38,510 bases of DNA from Gemmatimonadaceae bacterium (GCA_025362035.1 JANYIN010000139.1:1-38510); one strand, 5' to 3'; positions 1-8,655 are shown, counted from the first letter of the stretch. The notes: generated from the sequence alone by a model not told the origin. Made by a program: numbers and translations.

Positions 1-277
1 CACGGAGAACTATCCGGAGTCGCCGCGAACTGGAGACATCATCACCCTCGCGCCACCGGAAGCAAACGTCTTCGTCTTCCACGCTGGAACGGCGCGCAAC
101 GCAGACGGTCTTCTGGTGACGGCTGGCGGCCGAGTGCTGGCGGTGAGCGCGGTAGCGCCGACGATCGCCGAGGCGCAGAGAAAGAGCCTGGATCACGCGC
201 GGCGGATCACCTTCGCGGGGAAGCAATTTCGATCGGACATCGGGTGGCGCGAGATCGCCCGTCAGACACGCGCGTAG
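1..277 (+). CDS. purD: Phosphoribosylamine-glycine ligase, C-terminal end (partial)
   Basis: This is the 3' end of a gene that starts before the window. The open frame, read from base 2, gives about 91 residues ending at the TAG at 275-277. It carries the C-terminal signature of GAR synthetase: a VFHAGT segment, then a glycine-rich LVTAGGRVLAVSA strand, then a helix and the closing DIGWRE motif. PurD joins glycine to phosphoribosylamine with ATP in de novo purine synthesis. The visible part belongs to the ATP-grasp C-terminal domain; the catalytic core lies outside the window. fpg starts 7 bp downstream on the same strand, so the two are probably co-transcribed. Confidence 0.9.
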   Translation, partial: TENYPESPRTGDIITLAPPEANVFVFHAGTARNADGLLVTAGGRVLAVSAVAPTIAEAQRKSLDHARRITFAGKQFRSDIGWREIARQTRA

Positions 278-284
278 CGACTCG

Positions 285-1112
285 GTGCCCGAGCTTCCAG
301 AAACGGAGACGATCGCCCGCGATCTCCAGCGCGAAGTGCGCGGTCGGACCATCGAGAGTGTATTCGTGCGGAAGGATGATGTCCTCCGCGAAGTCACCGC
401 ACGCACGCTCGCGGATCGCGCGGTAGCCGCCACCATTGTCCGGAGTTGGCGTCGGGCCAAGCTGATCGTCCTTGATTTGAGTTCCGGAGATCGGCTGGTT
501 GTTCAACCGCGCTTTACAGGCGCGTTGCTGGTGTGGCGCGGCCCCTTGCCGGAACGCGAGGCGACATACTCCACACTGCACTTCGGGTTGGATGACGGAC
601 GAGACCTGCACTACCGGGACATTCGCCGCCTCGGAACCGTGGCGCTCATGCCGCCGGCGCGATTCACGGAATACTCGGCCGGCTTGGGCATCGAACCACT
701 TGACCCCGCCTTCACCGGCGCCCATTTATCGGTGCTTCTTCGGGGGTCGAGGCAGGCTGTCAAGAAGGTGCTCATGGACCAGCGGAGGATCGTGGGGATC
801 GGCAACATCTACGCGAGCGAAGCGTGCTGGCGGGCGGGGGTCGATCCCTCGCGGGCTGCCGGCCGCGTATCGGACCGGGAGGTCTCCGCGCTGCGCGACG
901 GCATCATCAGCGTGCTGACCGAGTCCATTGCCGCGCGCGGAACGTCGTTCCGCGACTATCGTGACGCATCCGGAGGCCGCGGGGACTTTGAGCGTTCGCT
1001 CGCCGTCTATGGCCGCGGTGGCGAAGCCTGCCTGCGCTGCGGCGCGCGGCTTGTGGAAACGCACGCTATCGATGGGCGTACCACCGTGCTATGCGCGTAC
1101 TGTCAAAGATAG
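285..1112 (+). CDS. mutM: Formamidopyrimidine-DNA glycosylase (Fpg/MutM)
   Basis: This base-excision repair enzyme removes oxidised purines such as 8-oxoguanine and cuts the resulting abasic site. The 275-residue protein has the family's usual length. It starts with GTG at 285, which places Pro2-Glu3 (MPELPE) at the N-terminus; after Met removal Pro2 is the catalytic nucleophile, which fixes the start. Lys59 lies in the conserved RRAKL segment. The helix-two-turn-helix region around residues 150-175 contains GIGNIYASE. A C-terminal zinc finger is complete, with C249/C252 and C270/C273. The next gene, a UvrC-like nuclease, starts inside the last 22 bp, so two repair functions are translationally linked. 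Confidence 0.96.
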   Translation: MPELPETETIARDLQREVRGRTIESVFVRKDDVLREVTARTLADRAVAATIVRSWRRAKLIVLDLSSGDRLVVQPRFTGALLVWRGPLPEREATYSTLHFGLDDGRDLHYRDIRRLGTVALMPPARFTEYSAGLGIEPLDPAFTGAHLSVLLRGSRQAVKKVLMDQRRIVGIGNIYASEACWRAGVDPSRAAGRVSDREVSALRDGIISVLTESIAARGTSFRDYRDASGGRGDFERSLAVYGRGGEACLRCGARLVETHAIDGRTTVLCAYCQR

Positions 1113-2272
1113 AGCTGCTCCGCCCTCCAACGGGCGACACGCAGCTCGCCTCCATGCGTGGAGAAGTTCGCGCCAATGCGCTTGATCGGCCGGGCGTCTA
1201 CCGGATGCTGTCGTCCGACGGCGAAATCGTGTACGTCGGAAAATCCAAAAAGCTGCGGACGCGTCTGCTCAGCTACTTTCGTTGCTCATTTCCCGAGGAC
1301 AAGGGCGCGAGGATTGTCCGCGAGGCCACGCGGATCGAGTGGGACTACCATCCCAGCGAGTTCGCTTCGCTGCTTGAGGAGTTACGGCTCATCAAGCTGT
1401 ACCGGCCGCGTCTCAACGTCGCGATGAAGCGCGATGCGCGGCACTTCGCGTTCATCAAGCTCACGCGCGGTGCGGCGGCAAAGCTGCTCGTCGTGCGTGG
1501 CGCCGGTGCGGATGACGCGCAGGTCTACTACGGTCCGTTTCACGGCGCCCACCGCGTCGGCGAGGCGGTTCGAGAACTGAATGACGCATTGGGCCTCCGC
1601 GACTGCCGTCTCGACCAGCCGATGCATTTCGCCGATCAGCCCGAACTCTTTCATGAGTTTCCGCGTACACCAGGCTGCATTCGCTACGAAATCAGGAAAT
1701 GCCTCGGCCCGTGTGTGGGCGGTTGCAGCGCGGCGCAGTACGCGGAACGCGTGCGACTGGTTCGCGAGTTCCTTGACGGTGCGGACGACGGTCCGATGCA
1801 CACTCTTCGTGGCGAGATGGAAGCCGCAAGCGAACGACTGGAGTTCGAGCGAGCCGCCGTGCTGCGGGACAAGCTGGCGAGCCTGGAGCATCTGCGCGCG
1901 GAGTTCATCCGGTTCCGCTTTGCGGTAGAAACGCTGTCGTTCGTCTACACCGTGCCGGGATTCCAAGGGGACGATCGCATCTTTCTCATCCGGCGCGGCC
2001 GCGTGCGGGGACAACACGTGGTTCCACGCAGCGAGTCCGAGCGCGTGCGCCTGCTCGAGATGGTCGAGGACGTGTTCAATCCCGTCGAACGGGACACGGC
2101 GCAGGTCCCGGCGCACGAGATCGACGAGCTGCTACTCCTGTCGTCGTGGTTTCGGCGTTTCCCGGCGGAATTGGGACGCTCGCGACAGGCCGACGCGTTC
2201 GCTGCCGAGCCGCTGCCGCCGAATGATGGCGCGCGCGATCCGATGGCCAGCTCCGCGTCCTCAGCGGCGTAG
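1091..2272 (+). CDS. UvrC-like GIY-YIG nuclease (Cho-type, no RNase H domain)
   Basis: The protein has 393 residues. An N-terminal GIY-YIG nuclease domain (about residues 30-115) shows PGVYRM, the YVGKS motif, LRTRL with the catalytic Arg, and the glutamate region EFASLLEELRLIKLYRP. A UVR motif (about 235-275) contains an EFERAAVLRDKL-type helix pair. Full UvrC is about 600 residues and adds an RNase H-like 5'-incision domain and a tandem HhH; both are absent here. The protein therefore probably makes only the 3'-type incision, like Cho, or is the UvrC half of a family often fused to a DEDD exonuclease. The start overlaps fpg by 22 bp. An ATG at 1154, closer to the conserved domain, is the alternative. 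Confidence 0.85.
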   Translation: MRVLSKIELLRPPTGDTQLASMRGEVRANALDRPGVYRMLSSDGEIVYVGKSKKLRTRLLSYFRCSFPEDKGARIVREATRIEWDYHPSEFASLLEELRLIKLYRPRLNVAMKRDARHFAFIKLTRGAAAKLLVVRGAGADDAQVYYGPFHGAHRVGEAVRELNDALGLRDCRLDQPMHFADQPELFHEFPRTPGCIRYEIRKCLGPCVGGCSAAQYAERVRLVREFLDGADDGPMHTLRGEMEAASERLEFERAAVLRDKLASLEHLRAEFIRFRFAVETLSFVYTVPGFQGDDRIFLIRRGRVRGQHVVPRSESERVRLLEMVEDVFNPVERDTAQVPAHEIDELLLLSSWFRRFPAELGRSRQADAFAAEPLPPNDGARDPMASSASSAA

Positions 2273-2279
2273 CCGAGGA

Positions 2280-3476
2280 ATGCTCTCCGGCCACATCGCC
2301 CTCGCCGTCGCGAGCTCCCTCGTGATCCTCTGGATCATGTTCGACGCGTTCGAGCTCATGCTGTTGCCGCGTCGCGCGACGTGGCCGCTCCGTTTTCCGC
2401 GCGTCTTTTTCCGGGCGGCCTGGGGCTGCTGGCGCGCCCTTGCGTTGCGGCTTCGGGCGGGCAAGCGCCGCGAAGTCTTCCTGAGCATCTACGGCCCACT
2501 GTCCCTGGTCTCGCTGCTGGGTGTGTGGGTGGCAATGCTCATCGTGTCATTCGGTTTCCTGCATTGGGCGCTCGCACAGGGACGACCGGCATCTCCCAGC
2601 TTCGAGAGCGCGCTCTACCTCAGCGGCGTGACCTTTTTCACGCTCGGCTACGGCGACGTGCTTCCCCGCAGCGCACTGGAGAAGGCCGCGGCCGTCGCCG
2701 AAGCGGGTATGGGGTTGGGTCTCATCGCCATCATCATCGGCTACCTGCCGGTGCTGTACCAGCTCTTCTCGCGCCGCGAGGCGCAGATCATTCGCCTGGA
2801 CGTGCGCGCGGGCTCGCCCCCGACGGCTACGACCCTGTTGGTGCGGTACGCCGAAGGCCTGCGGCTGGATGCCCTCGATGCGCTACTGGCCGAGTGGGAG
2901 CTCTGGGCCGCGGAGTTGCTTGAAAGCCAACTCTCGTATCCCATGCTCGCCTTCTACAGGTCCCAACAGCCCGATGAGTCTTGGCTTGCAGCGCTCACCA
3001 CGACAATGGATCTCTGCGCACTGATCCTCGTCGGCTTTCGCGACGTGAATACCTTTCAGGCGCGGGTGACGTTCGGCACGGCGCGCTTGGCGCTCATGGA
3101 GATGGGTCGCCTCTTCACGCCGGAAGAGATTCTTCCGGGCGCGAATCCGGTGAGCCCGCCGCGATTGTCCCCGCCGGAGTTCCGCCGCCTGCATCAAACA
3201 CTGCTCGACGCCGGCCTCGACTTCAGTTTCGCCGCAGCGACTACCAGCAGCGTCGCCACCGACATCGGCCCGTTGGGCGAAACGGGCGGCGTCGAGCGAG
3301 AGCTCGCCAAGTTCCGTGCGACGTACGAACCGTACGCGCAGGCGCTCGCGGGCCACCTGCTGCTGCAGCTTCCGGCGTGGGTCGCTCCCGCCGGACAATT
3401 GGACAACTGGCAGCGCAGCGAGTCCGCCCACAGCATCAAGCGTCTGGTGGAAGGGGTTGAAGCGCAGCCGAAGTGA
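2280..3476 (+). CDS. Potassium-channel-type membrane protein (Ion_trans_2)
   Basis: The protein has 398 residues from the ATG at 2280, 7 bp after the preceding stop and with GAGGA just upstream. The frame is open further upstream, but that part would overlap the UvrC-like gene. There is an N-terminal membrane helix (about residues 5-28), a second helix (about 75-100), a re-entrant pore loop with the selectivity filter TLGYGD (about 120-130), and a third helix (about 140-165). The filter is that of K+ channels. The cytosolic C-terminal half (about 170-398) is not recognised; it has no visible RCK (GxGxxG) or cyclic-nucleotide domain. The ligand or gating signal is unknown. Confidence 0.8.
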   Translation: MLSGHIALAVASSLVILWIMFDAFELMLLPRRATWPLRFPRVFFRAAWGCWRALALRLRAGKRREVFLSIYGPLSLVSLLGVWVAMLIVSFGFLHWALAQGRPASPSFESALYLSGVTFFTLGYGDVLPRSALEKAAAVAEAGMGLGLIAIIIGYLPVLYQLFSRREAQIIRLDVRAGSPPTATTLLVRYAEGLRLDALDALLAEWELWAAELLESQLSYPMLAFYRSQQPDESWLAALTTTMDLCALILVGFRDVNTFQARVTFGTARLALMEMGRLFTPEEILPGANPVSPPRLSPPEFRRLHQTLLDAGLDFSFAAATTSSVATDIGPLGETGGVERELAKFRATYEPYAQALAGHLLLQLPAWVAPAGQLDNWQRSESAHSIKRLVEGVEAQPK

Positions 3477-3488
3477 GTCGCCCTGCCG

Positions 3489-4013
3489 CTACGCGGTCCG
3501 GAGAGGAACGAGCTCGACCACCGCGCGCCCATCCTCGATGGTCAGACGCGCCACTGACGGCTCCAGTTTGAAGCGGCTGGCGCCGGCGGCGCCCGGATTC
3601 ACGACCAGGCGCTCGCCGACGACTGTCACGAGCTGACGATGCGTGTGTCCATGAACGACCACCTGCGCGGCATACGCCGCCAGCAACTTCGCAGGGGTGG
3701 GGCTGCCCACTTCGTGCCCGTGCGAGACGTGCACGCTTACGCCGCCGATACGCTCGTCGATCGACGCGCGCAGCCGTGGGTCACCCGGCGCGTCGGTATT
3801 GCCGAACACGGCGAGCACCGGCGCGATCAGCGCCAGCTCGTCGAGAACAAGGTCGCCGCCCACATCGCCGGCGTGGAGGATGAGATCCACACCGGCGAGC
3901 GCCTCGTGTACCTCCGGGCGGACGAGGCCATGCGTATCCGAGATCAGCCCGATGACGTGACGGCCCGTGTCGGGAAATCGACCCCACTCGGCGGCGCCGG
4001 ACTCACTCCTCAT
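3489..4013 (-). CDS. YfcE/MJ0936-type metallophosphoesterase
   Basis: This 174-residue protein is a small single-domain calcineurin-like phosphodiesterase. The metal-binding motifs appear in order: SDTHG (about residue 25), GDVGG (about 49), GNTD (about 71), SHGHE (about 97) and GHTHR (about 121). Members hydrolyse phosphodiester substrates with Mn or similar metals; the physiological substrate is usually unknown. The start at 4013 overlaps the ubiX stop by 11 bp, which suggests translational coupling to the quinone genes. A role in quinone synthesis is not implied. The 3' end lies 12 bp from the convergent channel gene. Confidence 0.85.
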   Translation of the reverse strand: MRSESGAAEWGRFPDTGRHVIGLISDTHGLVRPEVHEALAGVDLILHAGDVGGDLVLDELALIAPVLAVFGNTDAPGDPRLRASIDERIGGVSVHVSHGHEVGSPTPAKLLAAYAAQVVVHGHTHRQLVTVVGERLVVNPGAAGASRFKLEPSVARLTIEDGRAVVELVPLRTA

Positions 4014-4626
4014 CGGGCGCCTGTCCCCAGCGCTTCCCCACGGTGTGCTCCACCTCGAGGTGATCGAGCACCCGCGCGACGATGAAGTCCACCAGCTCCA
4101 GGAGCGTCGTTGGCCGGTGATAGAAGCCGGGACTCGCTGGGATGACGACGGCCCCCGCGCGCGTCACCCGCAGCAGGTTCTCGAGATGCACGACGCTGTA
4201 CGGCGTTTCGCGCGGCACCAGGATGAGCTTGCGGCGTTCCTTCAACGCCACGTCAGCGGCGCGCTCCACCAGGGAGCGCGACGTCCCCTGACTGATCGCG
4301 CTCACGGTGCCCATTGAACACGGACAGATCACCATGCCGTGATTGCGCGCAGACCCCGACGCGGGAGGCGCTCCGCGGTCGCCGTCGTCAAAAACCGTGA
4401 CCAGCGAATTCCACCGCACGGCCCCCACCGCGTCGCGCAGTTCCTCCAGAGTTCCAATCTCCGACTCCATCTGCAGCAGTCGGAAACCGTGGCTGGACAC
4501 GATGAGCTGCACCTGCTGGCGGGCCACGAGTAGCTGCTCGAGCAGGCGCACGGCGTACGGGGCGCCCGAAGCCCCCGTGATCGCCATCACCACCGGCAAC
4601 GGCTGGCTCACGACCCCGTCCTCCAC
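4003..4626 (-). CDS. ubiX: Flavin prenyltransferase UbiX
   Basis: UbiX attaches a dimethylallyl group to FMN to make prenylated FMN, the cofactor of UbiD decarboxylases. The 207-residue flavoprotein has the N-terminal ITGASGAPYAVRLLE nucleotide-binding loop (about 16-30). The conserved CPCSMGTVSAIS segment (about 102-113) and the LVPRETPYSVVHLENL block (about 138-153) complete the family pattern. It overlaps the ubiA 3' end by 19 bp, and its UbiD partner lies one gene further upstream in the same run. This supports supply of prenyl-FMN to that decarboxylase. The start at 4626 puts 14 residues before the first strand; a later start is possible. Confidence 0.93.
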   Translation of the reverse strand: MEDGVVSQPLPVVMAITGASGAPYAVRLLEQLLVARQQVQLIVSSHGFRLLQMESEIGTLEELRDAVGAVRWNSLVTVFDDGDRGAPPASGSARNHGMVICPCSMGTVSAISQGTSRSLVERAADVALKERRKLILVPRETPYSVVHLENLLRVTRAGAVVIPASPGFYHRPTTLLELVDFIVARVLDHLEVEHTVGKRWGQAPDEE

Positions 4627-5594
4627 GATCCGGTGGCGTCCGCGTGCAGTAGCAGCCTGCCGATCAGCACGAACGCAAACAACGTCACGCTGATCACGCC
4701 GTTCATCGTAAAGAACGCGGCGTCCAGCTTCGAGAGATCGTTCGCACGCACAAGGGAGTGTTCGTACGACAGCAGGATGGCGACCAACCCGACGCCGACG
4801 AAATACAGTAGCCCCGAGACGGCGCCAGGCGCGAACGCGCCAAGCCCAACGAGCAACAGGCTTACAACCGTGATGAAGTGCATCGCGCGCGCAACGGAGA
4901 TCGCTCGCTTCACGCCCAGCGCGGACGGAATGGAGAAGAGCCGGTTCGCGCGATCGAACGCGATGTCCGGTAGGGCATACAGGATGTCGAAGCCGCTACC
5001 CCATGTGGCCACGGCAATGGCAAGCGCGCAGAGAAGCCACCACGGGGTACTCCAGCGCCCCGCCACCGCGAGGAATCCGCCAACCGGCGCGATGGACATT
5101 CCGAGGCCCAGCACGACGTGCGCGTACCGCGTGAATCGCTTCGTGAAGCTGTAGAAGAACACCCATGCGAGCGCCACCGGCGACAGCACGAGACAGAGCG
5201 GCCCCAGCGCTCCAGCTGATAGCACGAACAGTACGGACGCCACCACCACCGACGCCCACGCCTCGCGAACGCTCAACGCACCGCGCGGAATCTCCCGCAT
5301 CATGGTCCGCGGGTTCCGCGCGTCGTACTCCCGATCGACGATGCGGTTGAACGCCATCGCCGCAAACCGTGCCGCGGTGAACGCGAGCACAGTCCATCCT
5401 AGCACGCGCCAGGTCAGCGTGTAGGTGTACGACGCGATCGTGACGCCGACCAGCGCGAACGGCAGTGCGAACACGGTGTGGGGCAGCTTTACGAAGCTCG
5501 CGTACGCCGCGAGCCGAGAGCCACCCGAAAAGGTCTGCCCCTCTTGGGTGGGCGGCGTAATCGATTCGCTCACGGCGTCACTTCCCGATCCCAA
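4608..5594 (-). CDS. ubiA: UbiA-family prenyltransferase (probable menaquinone branch, MqnP-like)
   Basis: This 328-residue integral membrane protein has about eight hydrophobic helices. It transfers a polyprenyl chain to an aromatic acid. Both Asp-rich motifs are present: N83, D87 and D91 (NRIVDREYD), which bind Mg-pyrophosphate, and a second DxxxD in the segment DIAFDRANRLFSIP. The genome neighbourhood contains UbiD, UbiX and UbiE homologues but no ubiquinone hydroxylases. The likely acceptor is therefore 1,4-dihydroxy-6-naphthoate of the futalosine menaquinone route (the MqnP role) rather than 4-hydroxybenzoate; this is inference. The start overlaps the ubiD end by 17 bp. Confidence 0.92.
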   Translation of the reverse strand: MGSGSDAVSESITPPTQEGQTFSGGSRLAAYASFVKLPHTVFALPFALVGVTIASYTYTLTWRVLGWTVLAFTAARFAAMAFNRIVDREYDARNPRTMMREIPRGALSVREAWASVVVASVLFVLSAGALGPLCLVLSPVALAWVFFYSFTKRFTRYAHVVLGLGMSIAPVGGFLAVAGRWSTPWWLLCALAIAVATWGSGFDILYALPDIAFDRANRLFSIPSALGVKRAISVARAMHFITVVSLLLVGLGAFAPGAVSGLLYFVGVGLVAILLSYEHSLVRANDLSKLDAAFFTMNGVISVTLFAFVLIGRLLLHADATGSWRTGS

Positions 5595-7056
5595 GAAGCG
5601 GCCAGATCGCGTCCACCGAGCGCCGCGTCGCCTCGTCCATGACGATCACGGGGGGCCAGTCACGAGTGAAACCCTCTTCGGGCAGCTTGCGCGTCGCGTC
5701 GATTCCCATCTTGGATCCATAGGTGAATGCTCGAGACGAATGATCCAGGACGTCCATGGGTCCCATCGTGAACCGCGTGTCACGCTCGGGGTCGATATTG
5801 TTGAGCGCCACCCACCACGCTTCCTGCGGGTTGCGCACGTTCACCCAGTCGTCCACGATCACGAGCACTTTGGCGAGGGACATGAGTCCCTGCCCCCACA
5901 GCGCATTCATGACCTTGTACGCCTGCCCGGGATACTCCTTCCGGATGCTCACGAACACGAGATTGTGGAAGATGCCCTCGGCCGGCATGTGATAGTCCAC
6001 GATTTCGGGAATCGTGAGCTTGAGCAATGGAAGAAAGATTCGTTCGGTGGCATGGCCGAGATAGTAGTCCTCCATCGGGGGGCGGCCGACGATGGTGGCG
6101 GGGAAGATGGGATCCCGGCGCATCGTCACGGCGGTGACGTGCACTTGGGGATACAGATCCGCCAGTGAGTAGAAGCCGGTGTGGTCGCCGAATGGGCCCT
6201 CGGTCACGAGTGCCTCCGCCGGATCGATATACCCTTCCAGCACGAAGTCGGCATCCGCGGGAACTTCCAGATCGCACGTCAGCGCCTTCGCGAGCAGCAC
6301 CGGCTTCCGCCGAAGGAAGCCGGCGAAGATGAATTCGTCCACGGTGGGAGGCAGTGGAGCGCTGGCCGAATACATCGATGCGGGGTCCGCGCCAATGACG
6401 ATGACCACTGGCATCCTCTCGCCCCGCTCGGCCATCTCGCGCCAATGGGCCGCCCCGACTTTGTGCCGCTGCCAGTGCATGGCGAGCGTTCGCTTCCCGA
6501 TCTGCTGCACGCGGTACATGCCGACATTGCGAATGCCCCGCTTCGGATCCTCCGTGATGACCATCGGCAGGGTGATGTACGGACCGCCGTCTTCCGGCCA
6601 GCAGGTGATGATCGGCAGCCGGTCCAGATCCACCTCGTCGCCGCGCCACACGACCTCCTGACACGCCGGTGTGCCGCGCTGCATACGTGGCGGAAATTTC
6701 GCCACTTCCATCAGCCGGGGCAGCATCGAGAGCTTCCCTAATATGCCCTCGGGGACCTTCAGATCCATCAGCCGGGTGATGCGATCACCGTGATCGTCGA
6801 GTCGGTCCACGCCGAGTGACATCGCCATGCGCGTCATCGATCCGAACAGATTCATGCCCACCGGAAAGGCGGAACGCGTTCCATCGGCGAGGATCACGTT
6901 CTCGAACAACAAGGCCGGACCGCCGCCCGGCATCTTCATCACGCGGTCGCTGATCTCGCAGAGCTCGAGCCGCGCCCGCACTGGATGGGTGACGCGGACG
7001 AGCTCACCTGCCGCGTCGATCGCACCGACGAATTCGTTGAGGGTGTCTAGAGACAC
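5578..7056 (-). CDS. ubiD: UbiD-family decarboxylase (menaquinone biosynthesis decarboxylase)
   Basis: The protein has 492 residues, typical of UbiD. It is a prenyl-FMN-dependent enzyme expected to decarboxylate the prenylated aromatic acid. Visible family blocks are the N-terminal ELVRVTHPV segment, GPALLFENV, the MHWQRHK region and the conserved EGPFGDHTGFYS motif (about residue 290). The C-terminal block includes WPPVIVMDEATR. The start is GTG at 7056, 78 bp after menG. A short palindrome (GTGTCT-AG-AGACAC, 7043-7056) overlaps this start codon. Coupled to ubiA by overlap and to ubiX two genes on. The menaquinone assignment rests on context. Confidence 0.92.
   Translation of the reverse strand: MSLDTLNEFVGAIDAAGELVRVTHPVRARLELCEISDRVMKMPGGGPALLFENVILADGTRSAFPVGMNLFGSMTRMAMSLGVDRLDDHGDRITRLMDLKVPEGILGKLSMLPRLMEVAKFPPRMQRGTPACQEVVWRGDEVDLDRLPIITCWPEDGGPYITLPMVITEDPKRGIRNVGMYRVQQIGKRTLAMHWQRHKVGAAHWREMAERGERMPVVIVIGADPASMYSASAPLPPTVDEFIFAGFLRRKPVLLAKALTCDLEVPADADFVLEGYIDPAEALVTEGPFGDHTGFYSLADLYPQVHVTAVTMRRDPIFPATIVGRPPMEDYYLGHATERIFLPLLKLTIPEIVDYHMPAEGIFHNLVFVSIRKEYPGQAYKVMNALWGQGLMSLAKVLVIVDDWVNVRNPQEAWWVALNNIDPERDTRFTMGPMDVLDHSSRAFTYGSKMGIDATRKLPEEGFTRDWPPVIVMDEATRRSVDAIWPLLGIGK
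7043..7056. promoter_or_regulatory. Short palindrome over the ubiD start codon
   Basis: GTGTCT (7043-7048) and AGACAC (7051-7056) are perfect inverted arms around a 2-base spacer. The right arm contains the complement of the GTG start codon of ubiD. It could act as an operator or hide the start in the mRNA, but 6-bp arms arise by chance in a window of this size. No function is claimed. Confidence 0.2.
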
Positions 7057-7134
7057 GTGGGACGATTCCTGTTCTTGAGTGATTCACGCCATGCGGTGCC
7101 CGCGCGTCACGCCATCCTTGGCGACGCCCTGGCT

Positions 7135-7899
7135 TCATGCTCGCTGGTCTACACCACGAATGCCAACGTGAATGGCGGCGATGCCGAGACTGAGCGATTC
7201 CCACCTGACGTTGGTGAATCCTGCGCCCGTCATTCGCCGCGCCAGTTCCGGTTCGGACGGGAAGTGCGAGACCGATGCGGGGAGATACTTGTATGCCGTG
7301 CGATGACCGCTGATCACCCCTCCGATGAGCGGCAGGAGATGGTGGAAATAGAAGTGATAGCCCGCGCGCACCACGGCGGAGCGGGGGGTGGTGAACTCCA
7401 GGATGACGAAGCGCGCGCCGGGCTTCAAGACGCGATGCACTTCCCGCAGTGCGACGTCGAGGTCGGCGACGTTCCGAATGCCGAAAGCGACCGTAGCGCC
7501 GTCCATCGTGTGCTCGCCAATCGGCAGTTGCTGGGCATCTGCCCCGACCGGTCCCAGCCGGTTGGCTGGTGCCTTGCCGTTGCCGGCACGCAACATGGAA
7601 ACGGCGAAGTCGGCGCCCACCACGAACCCACCAAAGGCCGGCTGCCGGATCAACTCGGCGCCCACGTCGAGCGTTCCCGCGCATAAATCGAGATAGCAGC
7701 CGCGGGGAGCGCTGGGCCAATCGAGCGCCCGCAGCGCCCGTCGGCGCCACACACGGTCGACGTTGAGGCTCAGGAGATGGTTCAGCAGGTCGTATCGTGG
7801 AGCGATCTCCTCGAACACCGCGCGGACGTACGCTCGCTTGTCGGCGCCACCCTCCGCCGCCAGCTCGGCACGGCGCTTCTCGACGTCAATCAGATGCAT
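7135..7899 (-). CDS. ubiE: Demethylmenaquinone methyltransferase (UbiE/MenG)
   Basis: The 254-residue class I methyltransferase adds the final C-methyl group to demethylmenaquinone, or to the ubiquinone precursor in other species. Conserved features are the N-terminal VFEEIAPRYDLLNHLLSLNVD block (in two halves around residue 30), the SAM-binding motif LDLCAGTLDVG (about 70-80), the AFGIRNVADLD motif (about 138-148) and the YKYLPASVSHFPS motif (about 203-215). The last is diagnostic for UbiE/MenG. It is the first gene of the quinone run, starts with ATG and faces the sigma factor gene across 128 bp, so the run's promoter probably lies in 7900-8027. Confidence 0.94.
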   Translation of the reverse strand: MHLIDVEKRRAELAAEGGADKRAYVRAVFEEIAPRYDLLNHLLSLNVDRVWRRRALRALDWPSAPRGCYLDLCAGTLDVGAELIRQPAFGGFVVGADFAVSMLRAGNGKAPANRLGPVGADAQQLPIGEHTMDGATVAFGIRNVADLDVALREVHRVLKPGARFVILEFTTPRSAVVRAGYHFYFHHLLPLIGGVISGHRTAYKYLPASVSHFPSEPELARRMTGAGFTNVRWESLSLGIAAIHVGIRGVDQRA

Positions 7900-8027
7900 C
7901 CCCGAAACTTCGCGGGGCGCTGAACACGGGGCAAGCGCGCGTCTGGTTTGCGGCGTGAGCGCCCGATAGGTTTCCGGCTGCGCGACGATGTCCCTCTCCG
8001 CGAGCAGCGCGGTCCCCGTCCACCCAG
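7900..8027. other. Divergent intergenic region, ubiE / ECF sigma gene
   Basis: This 128-bp gap separates the minus-strand quinone run from the plus-strand sigma factor gene and must hold both promoters unless they are internal. I see no convincing -35/-10 pair, no long palindrome and no strong Shine-Dalgarno before the sigma gene ATG (the preceding bases are CCGTCCACCCAG). Confidence 0.5.
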
Positions 8028-8630
8028 ATGCTTCGCGCCCTCGACCTCGCCAACCTCCCCGATGCCGACGTCGTCGCCCTGGCCCTCGAAGGGCGTGCGG
8101 CGGCGCATCGGGAATTGATCGTTCGGTACGAGCGTCCGGTCTTCTCGCTGGTGTTTCGCATGGTGCGCAATCGCGAGCTGGCGGAGGACCTGACGCAGGA
8201 CACGTTCGTGAAGGTCCTGTCGCATCTCGACCGGTACCGCGCGGACTTCAAGTTCTCGTCCTGGCTGTTCAAGATCGCCAACAACGTCGCCATCGACCAT
8301 CTGCGACGGCGGCAACTGGAAACCGTGAGCATCGACGGGTCACCGCACGCGATGTCGTCCGACGACGTGGAATCGTCGCGGTTCGACATCGGGGACGATG
8401 CGGAGAACGCCCTGGAGGAAATGGAGGCCCGGGAGCTCGGCTCCGCCATCGAGCTGGCCATCGGACACCTGCGGCCGGAGTACCGATCGTGCATCCTGCT
8501 TCGGCACGTCGAGGGGCGGTCGTACGAGGAAATCGCCACGACGCTGGACCTGCCGCTTGGAACCGTGAAGACCTATATCCACCGGGCCCGCCATGAGCTG
8601 CGGCTGGCCCTCGAGCACACGCGCGAGTGA
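8028..8630 (+). CDS. ECF-type RNA polymerase sigma factor (sigma-70 family)
   Basis: The protein has 200 residues. Region 2 (about 28-95) shows the LAEDLTQDTFVKVL helix and FSSWLFKIANNVAIDHLRRR, which recognises the -10 element. After an acidic linker (about 100-140), region 4 (about 148-195) shows RSYEEIATTLDLPLGTVKT as a helix-turn-helix for the -35 element. It lacks regions 1 and 3, as expected for ECF sigma factors. The next gene encodes a zinc-finger anti-sigma factor, followed by two exported proteins. It therefore probably controls an envelope response through release from the membrane anti-sigma factor. The inducing signal is unknown. Confidence 0.94.
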   Translation: MLRALDLANLPDADVVALALEGRAAAHRELIVRYERPVFSLVFRMVRNRELAEDLTQDTFVKVLSHLDRYRADFKFSSWLFKIANNVAIDHLRRRQLETVSIDGSPHAMSSDDVESSRFDIGDDAENALEEMEARELGSAIELAIGHLRPEYRSCILLRHVEGRSYEEIATTLDLPLGTVKTYIHRARHELRLALEHTRE

Positions 8631-8655
8631 CCCTCCGGATCATTTTCCCGACCGT

